Below, one piece after another: positions 23,290 through 33,867 of a stretch of DNA of 64,000 nt. The translations under genes and the position numbers were made by a program. Each line of letters opens with the position of its first letter. The stretch's first letter is position 1. The notes beneath the pieces are model-generated. The model worked only from the letters and a program-made list of their open reading frames with translations, did no database searches and was not told the DNA's origin. Source of the stretch: Xiphydria camelus (taxonomy: Eukaryota > Arthropoda > Insecta > Hymenoptera > Xiphydriidae); contig OY783194.1 of the NCBI GenBank assembly GCA_963678675.1, positions 10,818,607 through 10,882,606 on the forward strand, in the 5' to 3' direction.

Positions 23290-24551
23290 AGGGAGGAGGG
23301 GGGGGGGGTGTGTCTACAAATCAATTTTTTTTAATTGCCTTTTCTTATAGTAAAATGTTTAAAGAATGTTGTGTCCAAATTTCAAGTCAATCGGAGCAAA
23401 ACTCTCAGTTATAACCTTTAAGTCTCCGCTCCTCTGATACTGCGGGGCGGCAAGAACTCGGCGCTTTAAGATTTATCGAGCGTTATACTAAAAATAGTGA
23501 GAAATGCTTGAAAATGATTGCATACGGTAGATTGAAGTAAAAAAAAAATTCAGTTAAATTGTCGTCTTTTAGGAAGCTCGTTGCAAAGATATTTGAATAA
23601 TAAAATAGCATGTGTTCTTATGGGTTATAGCTAACAAACCGCGATATTTCTGAAAAAAATAGTGAAAAAATTCTGAAATTTTTTGAACAGCAAGTTTAAT
23701 GAACTAAATTCATCTATACCAATTTTCACGTTCATTAGGAAACCCGTTATTTTTTTATTAATTGTTCTTTATAAATTTAACCATTGATAAGTCAATGTGG
23801 CTACGTTGCATGACGTACAGAAGCATGACCAGATGTTTTGGGCTCCATTCTTGAACTCACAGATACACACATACTACTGTTCGTCAAACGTTGTCGCCAC
23901 ATCGCACGAAGAACATACTTTAGAGTGTTACTGTACTTCAGTGGACTAACTTTTAGCAGGGAAAAAGCCCCTGTACCACTCGAGAAACCTTAAACGCTTG
24001 TTTCTCGAAACCAAGTTTTAAAAGTCCGTGGACATCGTCATTTAAAAACTATTGCACCGATTCTTTTCAAATTTTGTACACACTCTTTCTACATATAAAA
24101 TACCAGACCCCTACGTTTTTCTTTTTCTTTTTTTGTTACATTAAGGGGGTTTTACAGCAACAAAATGACGGATTTTTTCGTGAAAAATCGCAATTTTTAT
24201 TCAAACAACCACCAAACATTTAAACATGGAAAAAAAATTAAAGAAAAACGTACGGGTCTAGAGAAACATCTGTTTTAACTAAATTGCTTTGATTTTTTGA
24301 TTTGAGATAATTCTACGCTGAAATATAGTGTCCACCGCAAATCATCTTTTCTAAAAGGCGTCCTCGAAAATGCTTCGTCACCGGCTTATTTTTCAATATT
24401 TTTCTACAAAAAAATTACAAAATATTGTTCGAATGGTGCTTGGTAACATGCAAAACATTAGAATATATCTACTTCAACAATAGCTCTAAAAAAATTCGTA
24501 AAAATAGAGTTATTTTCCACGCGTTAGACCCCCCCCCCCCCCCTCCCCCTA
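23290..24551. repeat. Repeat bounded by G-tract / C-tract ends
   Basis: The left end runs AGGGAGGAGGGGGGGGGG followed by TGTGTCTA; the right end shows GTTAGACC followed by a long C run and TCCCCCT. These are rough inverted partners. The inside is non-coding, with phrases seen in insect repeats (gaaaac/gttataac blocks). Probably a non-autonomous element. Confidence 0.5.
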
Positions 24552-25010
24552 AGTAGCATTTATCAGGTTCTGAAAAAAAGTTTTATGTTCAGGTTCGAGT
24601 AAGTAGTTAACCATTTCACGTATATTTTGCTTCTTTTCCTCACATATTCGGGAGACTGTAGGAAGGTGTGGAAGATTAATTTTTTTTAAGCGATCTAGAG
24701 TGAAAACTTTCGAAACGTTGACAACTTTCCATTCTTCCATTTCATTTAAGGTTTCTCGTACACGAATTTTCCCAGGATTTTCTTTTTCTATTCTTATCCA
24801 TTGGATCTTGCTGATGTTAACTTTCTGTGTGTTCAAATAAGTGTCACAAGCTCGCTTAAAATCATAAGTCTTCTTTTTCCATCATGGTTGCCACGAATGG
24901 TTGAATTTGCCCTGCATTTGCGATCATCTCCACTAAGTCTTTTGGGACCATGCACTTACATACTTTTTTACGTTTTTCAATCTGTGCAAAGTCGCAGTCA
25001 CAACGCTGTT
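24549..25010 (-). pseudogene. C-terminal fragment of a transposase-like protein
   Basis: Three frames together read CDCDFAQIEKRKK, then MVPKDLVEMIANA, then DFKRACDTYLNTQKV and SKIQWIRIEKENPGK. I recognise this as the tail of a repeated insect protein family whose earlier part has SDGCxGQN-like and GHSFLPCDRDF-like motifs; here only the region after 'CDxDFA' remains. Two frameshifts break it. The 95-residue C-terminal frame (24836-24549) is intact and ends in TAG exactly at the C-tract end of the neighbouring repeat. Family role (DNA transposition) is inferred. Confidence 0.6.
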
Positions 25011-25614
25011 ATGTGAACAAATATAGAGACAGCGTGTTTGGCACTTGGACCATTATTCGCGAAATGCACTGCCGGACTTGGAACACACTCCATCTTTTAG
25101 AGAGTAGCGTTACTATTAAATTGTATTATTACACTTAGAATATTATAAGAGTTAATGAGCATGGCACTGAGACTACACTAAAAATTATATCTAATATTTT
25201 TACATCTTGGCACTTAGAACGTTATTTAATTACACTCTTCAATTAAATTTGCTCTATTTCTGGCCTTTATAAAATAAATAATTTTTTTCTTAAATTACGC
25301 CGTCACTGACAATTATTCTTCAAAAAAGATGTCGTTGGAAAATTTTGTATACTGCTTCATCGTAAGTGAAAAGCTATAACTTTTATATTTAAATTGTTGT
25401 TCAACTTCACTTTTAATTAAGATAACTTAAACGGTGTTCAACTTTATGGGCTAAAATCGCTTTGAAAACCGCATGACCACTAAAATAAAAACATTATATA
25501 TACCCTCTTATTTTTTCATGAAGTTAAATTTTCTTGAGTCTTGTTAAAATTAAAAAGTATCAGTAACCACCGTCCTGGTTAGTGGACACTCCTTTCCCGA
25601 TAATGCCTTCTACC
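25011..25614. other. AT-rich spacer
   Basis: No gene, RNA or repeat end that I can support. Confidence 0.4.
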
Positions 25615-25834
25615 GTGTGATTTCGAGGATGGATGATCATAGGTCATATACGAGTGCGAGTGAGAAAACCCGAGTGAACGCTTCTGCGTTGTCCCTTTAA
25701 CTCATGAGTTTCTCTGTCGCACACTAGAACTAGGCAAGTCTAGGGAAATGTGCAACAGAGAGATTCTTATGCATCCACCGCATGTTCTCACTCGCACTTG
25801 CATACACCTATGATCACCATCCTCGAAATCACAC
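25615..25834. mobile_element. 220-bp MITE
   Basis: Inverted ends GTGTGATTTCGAGGATG and complement, with similarity continuing through the 'GAGTGCGAGTGAGAA' block (about 60 bp per arm). Confidence 0.75.
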
Positions 25835-26389
25835 GATATATAAATAAATACAGAAGCTACTGTATCTATCGTATGTCACATCTACCTGTAATTCTGTAAA
25901 AAAATTCTGAATTATAAGAAAGGGCAAAATGCAAAGTCTTATCTGGTTATGCACTTTATTCAATTACGTCGAGCCAAGTTTTTCGACAAGAAGAAATATT
26001 TTCAGATGAGAGAAAGTTTTTAGACGTCTCAAATTATAGTGCCATGTTGAGACTGAAATACGCTATTACAGATTTTTTAGTTCAACCCCAAACTCTATCG
26101 CGATGTATGGGTAGTGAAAATTTTATATAGATGACTTTATTACCAGAATAAACAGAGGATGACACGAAACTTTATTTTATAAAGTCATGGTTCAGAGTAA
26201 ATTATATCCAATTTCAAGAGTGAGGGCTAAAATAGGGCGAGTTAGCTTGTAAGATTTTACTTATGAACCTATTCTTAAACGGTAAGGAAAATGTAATAAA
26301 CTGTTTTATTTTGTAATAGATTATCAATTCCCTATATATTATTGTCATTAAGATATTCATATCCTGGAACTTAAAACAATCAGTTGTTC
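25835..26389. other. Spacer before the Mutator-like element
   Basis: AT-rich; nothing recognised. Confidence 0.4.
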
Positions 26390-27002
26390 AACTTATTGAA
26401 AGGACCCCGCACAAACCTTATGGGAACTGGTTCCCGGTGAATTTGGCTGGGCTTTACATATGTTGTAGATCTTGATGTTCTGATCAAAAGTTATCAGTGT
26501 CGCAACAACGAAAAATGGACAGTTTTTGAGTTTTGAGACCTTAAAGTTCATACTTTTTGCTTTCCGTCATACGATCTATTGGATCGAAATAATCATGTAA
26601 AATTAGGTTTTCTGTGAATTTTGCTAAAAGTCACGTATTTTGTAATTGGTGAGCTAACGATTCAGGTCAGACAAAAATAAGCAGAGGGGGGGGGGCTTTA
26701 AAGTTGCCGCTTTTTACTCGAAACCATACGCTCTTTTTCAGCCAATTCAAGCACGCATTCCAGATCATGTGCGATATTGTGAGCACTTGCTTGCCTCCAA
26801 ATACTTATGCGCGAGTGTGTGCGTGCGTGCATGTGCATAGATTTTTATTTTTTAATGTTGATTTACTTTCTCATTTTTTTCGTGTATCTGCATTGTTTTA
26901 GCGCACAAATCTTATGGAAACTGGTTCAGTACTGAAATCCTCGCGTACTTTATATATATTGTAGTTTATGACTAGTCCAGGACATTTAGCTTGAAAATCA
27001 TG

Positions 27003-28330
27003 CAATCTTCTAAAAATCGAGCTCACCGAAATTTTTTTTTAAACTGCTTATTATGATGTACCAATATATGCCTGAAAGTTACGCCACCGACGCACTGGAG
27101 CTTCGTGACATATAAGAGGTCAAAGGTCGCGGATTTTGTTATCTTGCTTCCTATTGCTCCAACGTGAAAAATACCTATTACAAAAGTTGAAGATCTCAAT
27201 TTTTAATACCTAAAAAAATATTTGATATAAATACGCCTAACCGTTCTCGAGATATGTAGCTGAATATGTGGAAAAATGCAAAAATAGAAAAATTCTCAGA
27301 TCCCTATTTCCCGGAACGGTCTCGCCGACCGTTATTCAATTCTTTCAAGAATAATTTCAGGTTTTTATTTGACTATATTCAGTTTCAACCGAGTTATAGG
27401 CTGAGTAAGACGGGAAAAGGGGAAAAACCTACTAGGGAAACCATATAAAAAAAAAAAACGCGCCGCGCATTCTACCTCAAAGGTGATGTAGAAATGAATG
27501 CTTCCACAAACTTCGCAGCATCGTATCTCGAAAACGGTAAGGTGTATCTGAAAAGTGTATGGGGCCATTTAGTTAGATAATTTCATGATCTAACAGCATG
27601 AGTAAGACGGGAAAAGAGAAAAAAAACCTACTAGGGAAACCATATTTTAAAAAAACGCGCCGCGCATTCTACCTCAAAGGTGATGTGGAAATGAATGCTT
27701 CTCAACAAACTTCGCAGCATCGTATCTCGAAAACGGTAAGGTGTATCTGAAAAGTGTATAGGGCCATTTAGTTAGATAATTTCATGGTCTAACAGGAATA
27801 ACTTGTTTCATTTTTGTGTAAGTCATAGAGAACGAGATAATAGCGTTAAAACAGATGTAGTATTTTTTGACCAAAACTTATCTTTCGTGTCTCATATCTC
27901 GAGAACAGGTAGGCGTACGAAAGCCAAACTGGACTTTTTAGAAAGGGCGTTTATTCATAAAAACATAATTATATAGGTGTAATTGCCGTTTGAGTAGTAG
28001 GAAGAGAGAAGAATGCGGCGATACATGATGCATACCCGAATTTAGCTATTTTAGAATTTTTCAACATATTCAGCTACATATCTCGAGAACGGTTAGGCGT
28101 ATTTACGTCAAATATTTTTTTTAGATATTAAAAATTGAGATCTTTAACTTTTGTAATAAGTATTTTTCACGTTGGAGCGATAGGAAGCGAGATAACAAAA
28201 TCCGCGACCTTTGACCTCTTATATGTCACGAAGCTCCAGTGCGTCGGTGGCGTAACTTTCAGGCATATATTGGTACATCATAATAAGCAGTTTTAAAAAA
28301 AAATTTCGGTGAGCTCGATTTTTAGAAGAT
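27003..28330. repeat. Inner inverted repeat
   Basis: Arms 27003-27290 and 28048-28330 are inverse copies, sharing 'CTAAAAATCGAGCTCACCGA', 'GACGCACTGGAGCTTCGTGA' and 'CTCGAGATATGTAGCTGAAT'. The right arm ends against the 5' LTR of the Gypsy element. Confidence 0.8.
27403..27796 (+). repeat. Tandem duplication, two ~196-bp units
   Basis: Units starting GAGTAAGACGGGAAAA at about 27403 and 27600 differ at few positions; both contain 'GCGCCGCGCATTCTACCTC' and end at 'GATCTAACAG'/'GGTCTAACAG'. A related 'CATTCTACCTC(A/G)AAGGTG' block is at 56350-56385. Confidence 0.8.
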
Positions 28331-28338
28331 GATTACTA

Positions 28339-28578
28339 TGTAGTGCCTTTAGCTACTATGTCGCCATCTATCGGAGTACGCGTTACGCGAGCACAGCGCC
28401 GCCTGCGCGATACGTATCCGACGAGTCATCGTCGAGACTCTCTCTTCTCTCCCGACCGTTGAGCTATACGCATGGTCCCGGCATCGTTCTAAGTTCTCTT
28501 GTTCATGTTGTAACTTCTGTTAATAAACTCTTTGTCAATCCAAACTAGTGCGTGCATTAATATCGTAAGAACATTACA
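28339..28578 (+). repeat. 5' LTR, 240 bp
   Basis: Starts TGTAGTGCCTTTAGC and ends CATTACA, with TG/CA termini. A polyadenylation-like AATAAA lies near 28523. The first ~77 bp match 32776-32852 with about four differences. Confidence 0.85.
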
Positions 28579-28579
28579 G

Positions 28580-28597
28580 TGGCGACGAAGGTAAAAA
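28580..28597 (+). promoter_or_regulatory. Primer-binding site
   Basis: TGGCGACGAAGG begins one base after the LTR, the expected place and TGG start. I cannot match the tRNA with certainty. Confidence 0.55.
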
Positions 28598-28706
28598 TAA
28601 ACACGTGCGATAAAGGATCGCCAAGATATTCATCGATTTCGTGAAACCGCGTGTCGTGAATAAAATTAACACGTGCGATAAAGGATCGCATAAATAATCG
28701 TCGAGA

Positions 28707-29619
28707 GTGAACGTGTCGGGAAAAGTAATCGCGGGCGATAAAAGATCGCAGAAAAAGGAATCCGTCAAGAGTGAACGTGTCAGTAAAATGATGGAAGACG
28801 TAAGGAGACGGCAAGAGGAGCTAAAGGAGCTCGAAAAAGGAAAAGCGGACTTGGCGGGAGAAATGAAGCAAATCACGGAGCAACGGAAACAATTGGCTCT
28901 GGAACAGCAACATTTTTTGGCACAAAAGGCGGAATGGTCGCACCGGCGTCGCAAACGTTTAACGATTTGATTACCACTATGTCGAATCATTTAAAACCCA
29001 AGCCTAGCATAATTACAGAGAGGTTTAAATTTAAACAATATGTCGCCAAGCTGAGGGCGAAAACACGCAAGAATTTATGAAAAATTTAAAGAAGCTCTCA
29101 ACGTATTGTGAATTTGGTGAAAATCTGGGAAATCACTTAAGAGACCAGTTTGTATGGGGACTACGAGAACTCTCCATTCAAAAAAAGCTACTGGGAGAAA
29201 AGGACTTAACCTGCAACCGAGCAGCCGAGTTGGCTCATCTACTGGAAACAGCGGCTAAGGATGCTGCGGAGATTGGATCGACGCAGAGGAAGCAACAGGA
29301 ATCAACTTCGATCAACTTCGTGGGATGTAAGAAGACGTTGCAGCAGTCGAAAGGCAAGCGGATCGACAACAGGATTATCCGTTGCTACTGTTGTGGCAAA
29401 AGAAACCATCGAGCAGCCGTATGTAAATATAAACAGTATTCGTGCAACGTTTGTAAGAAACGGGGACATCTCGCTAGCGTGTGTAGGTTAAATAAAAAAG
29501 GGAATAATCCGAGGCAAAATTATATTGGGAACTCGGAGGATTGTAATAATCAGTGCGATGATTATGCCGTAGATTTTGAAAATATGTTTCATCTAGAAGA
29601 GAGAGAGAGGGACAGATAG
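28707..29619 (+). pseudogene. Gypsy gag, frameshifted
   Basis: A coiled-coil-like Glu/Lys/Gln region (28707-28940, RRRQEELKELEKGKADLAG) shifts frame to a capsid-like segment (ITERFKFKQ), which shifts again near 29040 to the 180-codon frame at 29077-29619. The latter has two CCHC zinc knuckles, CYCCGKRNHRAAVC and CNVCKKRGHLASVC, which bind the element RNA. Two frameshifts mean no full Gag can be made from this copy as read. Confidence 0.85.
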
Positions 29620-32600
29620 AGCTCGACAAAGGGTCGAACAGTGGAATATATAATATAGCGCCGATTAAAGTTATTGTACAGATACAGGGAATAGATACGG
29701 AATGCGAAGTCGACACAGGGTCGGACGTAGCAGTTATTTCAGAGAAACATTGGTCGAATCGTGTTGAATTGAAAAGGTTAAACCTCCAGGAAACGAGTCG
29801 TCGTTTCAAATCACATCCAGGACATACGATTGTACCGTTGGGTGTTATCAAGGTTGAGGTTAAATTTGGAATTGTATCTACTGCATTAGACTTGTTCGTA
29901 CTACCGGGTAATGGTCCAACACTTATCGGGCGAACTTGGATTCGTGCACTTTCAGTGCCCGTATCGGAATTACTAGAGGAAACTAGGGAATCGAACATTG
30001 ATTGGCTAGATAATGCGGGTCATAGGGACATTAATGCTATTATCAACGAATTTAGTACAGTTTTTTCTAGCGAACTCGGGAAATATTCGAAAAGAAAATT
30101 TCAAATTCATGTCAAGGAGAATGTTAATCCAATTTTTTGTAAACCTAGACCTATACCTTACGCTCTGCGAAGCAAAGTGGAAGCCGAGATTGATCGTTTA
30201 GTCGAAATCGGGGTTTTGGAACCTGTTGAAAGTAGTGATTGGGCAACACCAATTGTGCCAGTTTTGAAAAGCAATGGTCAAATCCGTATATGTGGAGATT
30301 ATAAAGTAACGGTAAACCCACATATCAAAGTAGATCGGTATCCGATACCGCGTGTTCAAGACCTATTAGCCACTCTAAATGGAGGCACAGTTTTTACGAA
30401 AATCGATCTTTCTCATGCTTACTTGCAAGTTGAACTGGAAGAAGAGTCGAAATCATTAGTGACTATTTCCACACACAAGGGGCTATTTGCCTATAATCGT
30501 TTATGTTTTGGTATCGCGTCAGCACCCGGTCCTTTTCAGCGGGAAATGGAGACTATTTTGAGTAACTTAGAGGGTGTAGTTTGTTTTTTGGACGATATTC
30601 TGATTTCCGGTTCAACTCGCACTATCCATAACGAGCGACTTCGTACCGTATTACGTAGATTAAAGGACTGCGGACTTACCGTTAAGAAAGAGAAATGTAA
30701 GTTCGGCAGGGAGAAAGTTGAATTCCTAGGTTATGAATTGAGTCGAGAAGGAACTCAAGTTTCTAAAGAAAGAGCGAAAGCAATAATTGACGCGCCAGCA
30801 CCGACTGAAGTAACTCAATTAAGAGCATTCCTAGGATTGATGAACTATTATTCGAAGTTTATTAGAAATTACTCGAAGGTTGTTAACCCCCTTTATAGAT
30901 TACTGCAAAAGAATGTATCCTGGAAGTGGGATAACTCATGTAACGAGGCTTTTCAAGCAGCAAAACAGAGTCTTATAAATTCTGAGATTTTAGCTCACTA
31001 TGATTTGAAGCTACCTGTAAAAATTAGTTGTGATGCATCTCCATTTGGCATTGGAGCAGTAGTATCTCATGTATGTTCTGATGGATCCGAGAAGCCAGTC
31101 ACTTTTGCGTCACGCACGTTGTCGAAAGCCGAAAGGGGTTATTCGCAATTAGACAAAGAGGCGCTGAGCTTGATTTTTGGTGTAAAGAAATTTCATCAGT
31201 TTGTCTATGGTCGTCGTTTCATTTTGGAGACGGATCATAAGCCCTTGGTTTATATTTTCGGTCCAAAGAATGGTTTGCCTCAGATGTCGGCAAACAGAGT
31301 ACAGAGATGGGCTGTATTACTGTCAGCCTACGATTACGATATTAAGTATATTAAAGGAGTTGACACCGCTCGAGCGGATGGATTGTCGCGCGTACCGCTA
31401 ATTACTCGTGAATCGGAAAATGAGCCTGACGAGAAAGAATATTCTTATTTAAATTATGTCACGGATAATGTTAGCTCGATTAACGCTGAGACGGTTAGCG
31501 AAGAAACTGATTTAGACCCGGTATTGAGTCAAGTGAAAAATTTCACGATGACAGGATGGCCGAAATTAGTTAACGATAAGTACAAGCAGTTTCAATGTCG
31601 TGCGAAAGAACTATCGGTGGAAAAAGGATGTGTAATGTGGGGACATCGAGTGGTCATTCCAGAGAAATTGCGCGAAAACCTTTTAGAGGAATTACACAGC
31701 GTACACATGGGCGTAGTGCGTATGAAGGCTATTGCGCGATCATACTTTTGGTGGCCAGGACTCGATAGTGCAATCGAAGATATCGCTAAATCTTGTAAGC
31801 TTTGTTTGGAATCATCGGATAATCCACCTAGAGCATTGTTGCATCCATGGAAATGGCCTGAAGGTCCGAATCATCGACTACATACCGATTTTCTTGGTCC
31901 GATCGAAGGGAAAATGTATTTAATCATTATCGATTCTTTTTCGAAGTGGGTAGATGTTAAGGAACTTAACAATATCACAGCGGAATCCACAATCAAGGTT
32001 TTCAGAGAATATATGTGCACGTGGGGAATTCCGTTAACCTTAGTGACCGATAATGGTCCGACTTTCTGCTCCCACGTATTCAGCGAATTCTTAAAGTCGC
32101 ATGGTGTTTGTCATGTGCGTACGGCACCCTATCATCCAGCGTCCAACGGGGCAGCGGAAAATGCGGTTCGTAGCTTTAAGAATAAATTTAAGCTTTTGTT
32201 AAAGGAAGGTTATGCGAGACACGATGCTCTCTGCAAATATTTGTTTCATTGTCGAGCGTCGCCGCACTGCACTACGATTTGCAGCCCGGCAGAGTTGCAA
32301 ATCGGTCGGAAATTCCGTACGAAATTAGACCTTTTGCACCCTTCACTGCGTCAATCAGTGGAGCATAAACAAGAGGCGCAGAAACGGTTCTTCCGTGGAA
32401 ACCATGCGATCAACCTTGAGATTAACGAGACGGTTATGGCAACAGATTACAGTTCGGATTCATGGCTCAAATCTAGCGTGCTCGAACAAGTTTCGCCTGT
32501 TACGTATAAGTTAGCCACTCATGATGGTCGAATGTGGAAGCGCCATGTAAACCAGATACGCCGTTGTAACTTGAAAACGAATGAGAGCGTGCGTAAGAAC

Positions 32601-32672
32601 TCTATTAAGAGAGATACCGTTCCTGCGGAAATACCATTACGGCGTTCGTCTAGGATAGCTAAGCTTAAGTAA
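29580..32672 (+). CDS. pol: Gypsy pol: protease, RT, RNase H, integrase
   Basis: Open from 29580 to the TAA at 32670-32672, in the -1 frame relative to gag with a 40-base overlap. Domains in order: protease with VDTGSDVAVIS; RT with CKPRPIPY, IRICGDYK, FTKIDLSHAYLQV and the catalytic FLDDIL; RNase H with SCDASPFGIGAV, DKEALSL and ETDHKPL; integrase with an HHCC finger (HSVHMG, CKLC) and catalytic residues in HTDFLG, TDNGPTF and SNGAAENAV. About 1,030 residues, normal for the family. No stop interrupts it, so it is the best-preserved retroelement gene here, although its gag is broken. The ORF probably relies on frameshifting from gag. Confidence 0.93.
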   Translation, partial: KYVSSRREREGQIELDKGSNSGIYNIAPIKVIVQIQGIDTECEVDTGSDVAVISEKHWSNRVELKRLNLQETSRRFKSHPGHTIVPLGVIKVEVKFGIVSTALDLFVLPGNGPTLIGRTWIRALSVPVSELLEETRESNIDWLDNAGHRDINAIINEFSTVFSSELGKYSKRKFQIHVKENVNPIFCKPRPIPYALRSKVEAEIDRLVEIGVLEPVESSDWATPIVPVLKSNGQIRICGDYKVTVNPHIKVDRYPIPRVQDLLATLNGGTVFTKIDLSHAYLQVELEEESKSLVTISTHKGLFAYNRLCFGIASAPGPFQREMETILSNLEGVVCFLDDILISGSTRTIHNERLRTVLRRLKDCGLTVKKEKCKFGREKVEFLGYELSREGTQVSKERAKAIIDAPAPTEVTQLRAFLGLMNYYSKFIRNYSKVVNPLYRLLQKNVSWKWDNSCNEAFQAAKQSLINSEILAHYDLKLPVKISCDASPFGIGAVVSHVCSDGSEKPVTFASRTLSKAERGYSQLDKEALSLIFGVKKFHQFVYGRRFILETDHKPLVYIFGPKNGLPQMSANRVQRWAVLLSAYDYDIKYIKGVDTARADGLSRVPLITRESENEPDEKEYSYLNYVTDNVSSINAETVSEETDLDPVLSQVKNFTMTGWPKLVNDKYKQFQCRAKELSVEKGCVMWGHRVVIPEKLRENLLEELHSVHMGVVRMKAIARSYFWWPGLDSAIEDIAKSCKLCLESSDNPPRALLHPWKWPEGPNHRLHTDFLGPIEGKMYLIIIDSFSKWVDVKELNNITAESTIKVFREYMCTWGIPLTLVTDNGPTFCSHVFSEFLKSHGVCHVRTAPYHPASNGAAENAVRSFKNKFKLLLKEGYARHDALCKYLFHCRASPHCTTICSPAELQIGRKFRTKLDLLHPSLRQSVEHKQEAQKRFFRGNHAINLEINETVMATDYSSDSWLKSSVLEQVSPVTYKLATHDGRMWKRHVNQIRRCNLKTNESVRKNSIKRDTVPAEIPLRRSSRIAKLK

Positions 32673-32763
32673 ATCTAGATTGTAAGGGACTTGTCAAAAT
32701 TAGTTCTGTATAGCGTTCGAAGATAGCGGAATGTAATAAATGAGCGCTATATGTTCTAAATTA

Positions 32764-32775
32764 AGTGTGGGGGAC
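32764..32775 (+). promoter_or_regulatory. Polypurine tract
   Basis: AGTGTGGGGGAC immediately before the 3' LTR, the plus-strand primer site of LTR elements. Confidence 0.7.
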
Positions 32776-32852
32776 TGTAGTGCCTTTAGCTACTATGTCG
32801 CCATCTATCGGAGTACGCGTTACGTGAGCACAGCGCCGCCTTCGCGATAGGT
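32776..32852 (+). repeat. Truncated 3' LTR
   Basis: Matches the start of the 5' LTR for ~77 bp and then diverges. The loss of the rest removes the polyadenylation region. Confidence 0.8.
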
Positions 32853-32958
32853 GATATCGGTGAGAGAGCCTCCTAGCGACCCGTAGGCGAACTGATGCGA
32901 GCGGCGGCCATATTGTAGAAATAGAATTTGAATATAAACATTTGTACATACCTATGCA

Positions 32959-33867
32959 ATGGCTGTGTTTTTAGCGAATTATTCGAGACTATTATTTAGT
33001 GTTGATGCGGATAGGTATAAGGCTACGGTAGCTCTATGCGGTGGTGTTGATCCTTACGATGTTTGTTTAAAAAATACCGATAAGTATTATATGCCCTAAC
33101 TTTCTCTATTTATATTACATTGTTTGATGTATTTCTATCAGGTAAGACATTCTCAGAGAGCTAATGAACTGCCTCTTCGTACGTGGGTTCTTCTCATGGA
33201 TTCAGGGGAGGTGATAACAGTACACTGCAATTGTATGACTGGAAATGGATCGTCGTGCTCTTACGTTGCTGCTGTTCTTTTTGCTTTGGAAATTGCTGCC
33301 GAAAAGAAGAGGAGCACTACATGCACATCAAAGGAGAATTCCTGGCTTCCTCCGTTTCTTAAAAATGTGGAAGCCTGTGAAATCCGCAATTCGAACTTTA
33401 AATCAGCGGACAAACAATTTGAAATTCTGTGAGGATCAGAAGTGGACGTCCAAATCTCAGACAACGAACAATTGGAATTTTATGCAAAGTATATGCCAAA
33501 TGTAAATGAAGTTAATGATTTTCTGGGAAAAGTACAAGTTACAGATCTGGTGTGTGGGGTGTTTTTAGTATCAAGCGATTTCCAAGACCGGTTTGTCACT
33601 ACTACAACTCTCAATAAGACCGCAGAACATCTTTCTACACAAGAAATCCATCTTTCGACACAACAGACACGGAGACTCCCTAGAGTTCTTCAGTTCTTCA
33701 ACAAGAATAAAGAGAATTTGAGTTTCCCAGAACTGTTGAAAGTGTGCGAAGAACTTTTCAACAATATGTATACAACTCAAGCAGAAGCAGATGCCCCCCG
33801 CCTCCTAAATCATCCATGGTTTTGTTACACTGGTTTTCAATCACAGACGGTAAACCATATAAATTAA
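32959..33867 (+). pseudogene. SWIM-finger protein of the YqaJ-associated type, truncated
   Basis: A first exon-like frame (32959-33099, MAVFLANYSRLLFSVDAD… GGVDPYDVC) is followed by an intron-like gap ending TTTCTATCAG near 33141. Then comes 33142-33432 with a SWIM zinc finger, HCNCMTGNGSSCSYV, and ENSWLPPFLKNVE. A frame change leads to 33442-33867, ending TTQAEADAPRLL…W. In the family I know, this order leads into a YqaJ-type exonuclease domain; that domain is missing. The SWIM finger has Tyr where the last zinc ligand (His) is expected. So it is doubly damaged. It lies inside the Mutator-like element and may be its cargo. Family link is from memory. Confidence 0.6.

Larger units (their letters stand above)
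28339..32852 (+). mobile_element. Ty3/Gypsy LTR retrotransposon
   Basis: Order: 5' LTR, primer site, gag, pol (protease, RT, RNase H, integrase), purine tract GTGTGGGGGAC, and a truncated 3' LTR. There is no env. The domain order RT before integrase places it in Ty3/Gypsy, similar to insect 'K02A2.6-like' polyproteins. It sits inside the Mutator-like element. The 3' LTR stops after ~77 bp and is followed by unrelated sequence leading into the SWIM gene. Confidence 0.9.

Noticed and set aside
28557..28990. Minus-strand ORFs over the Gypsy leader and gag
   Set aside because: Antisense shadows of gag; composition and position are not supportive.
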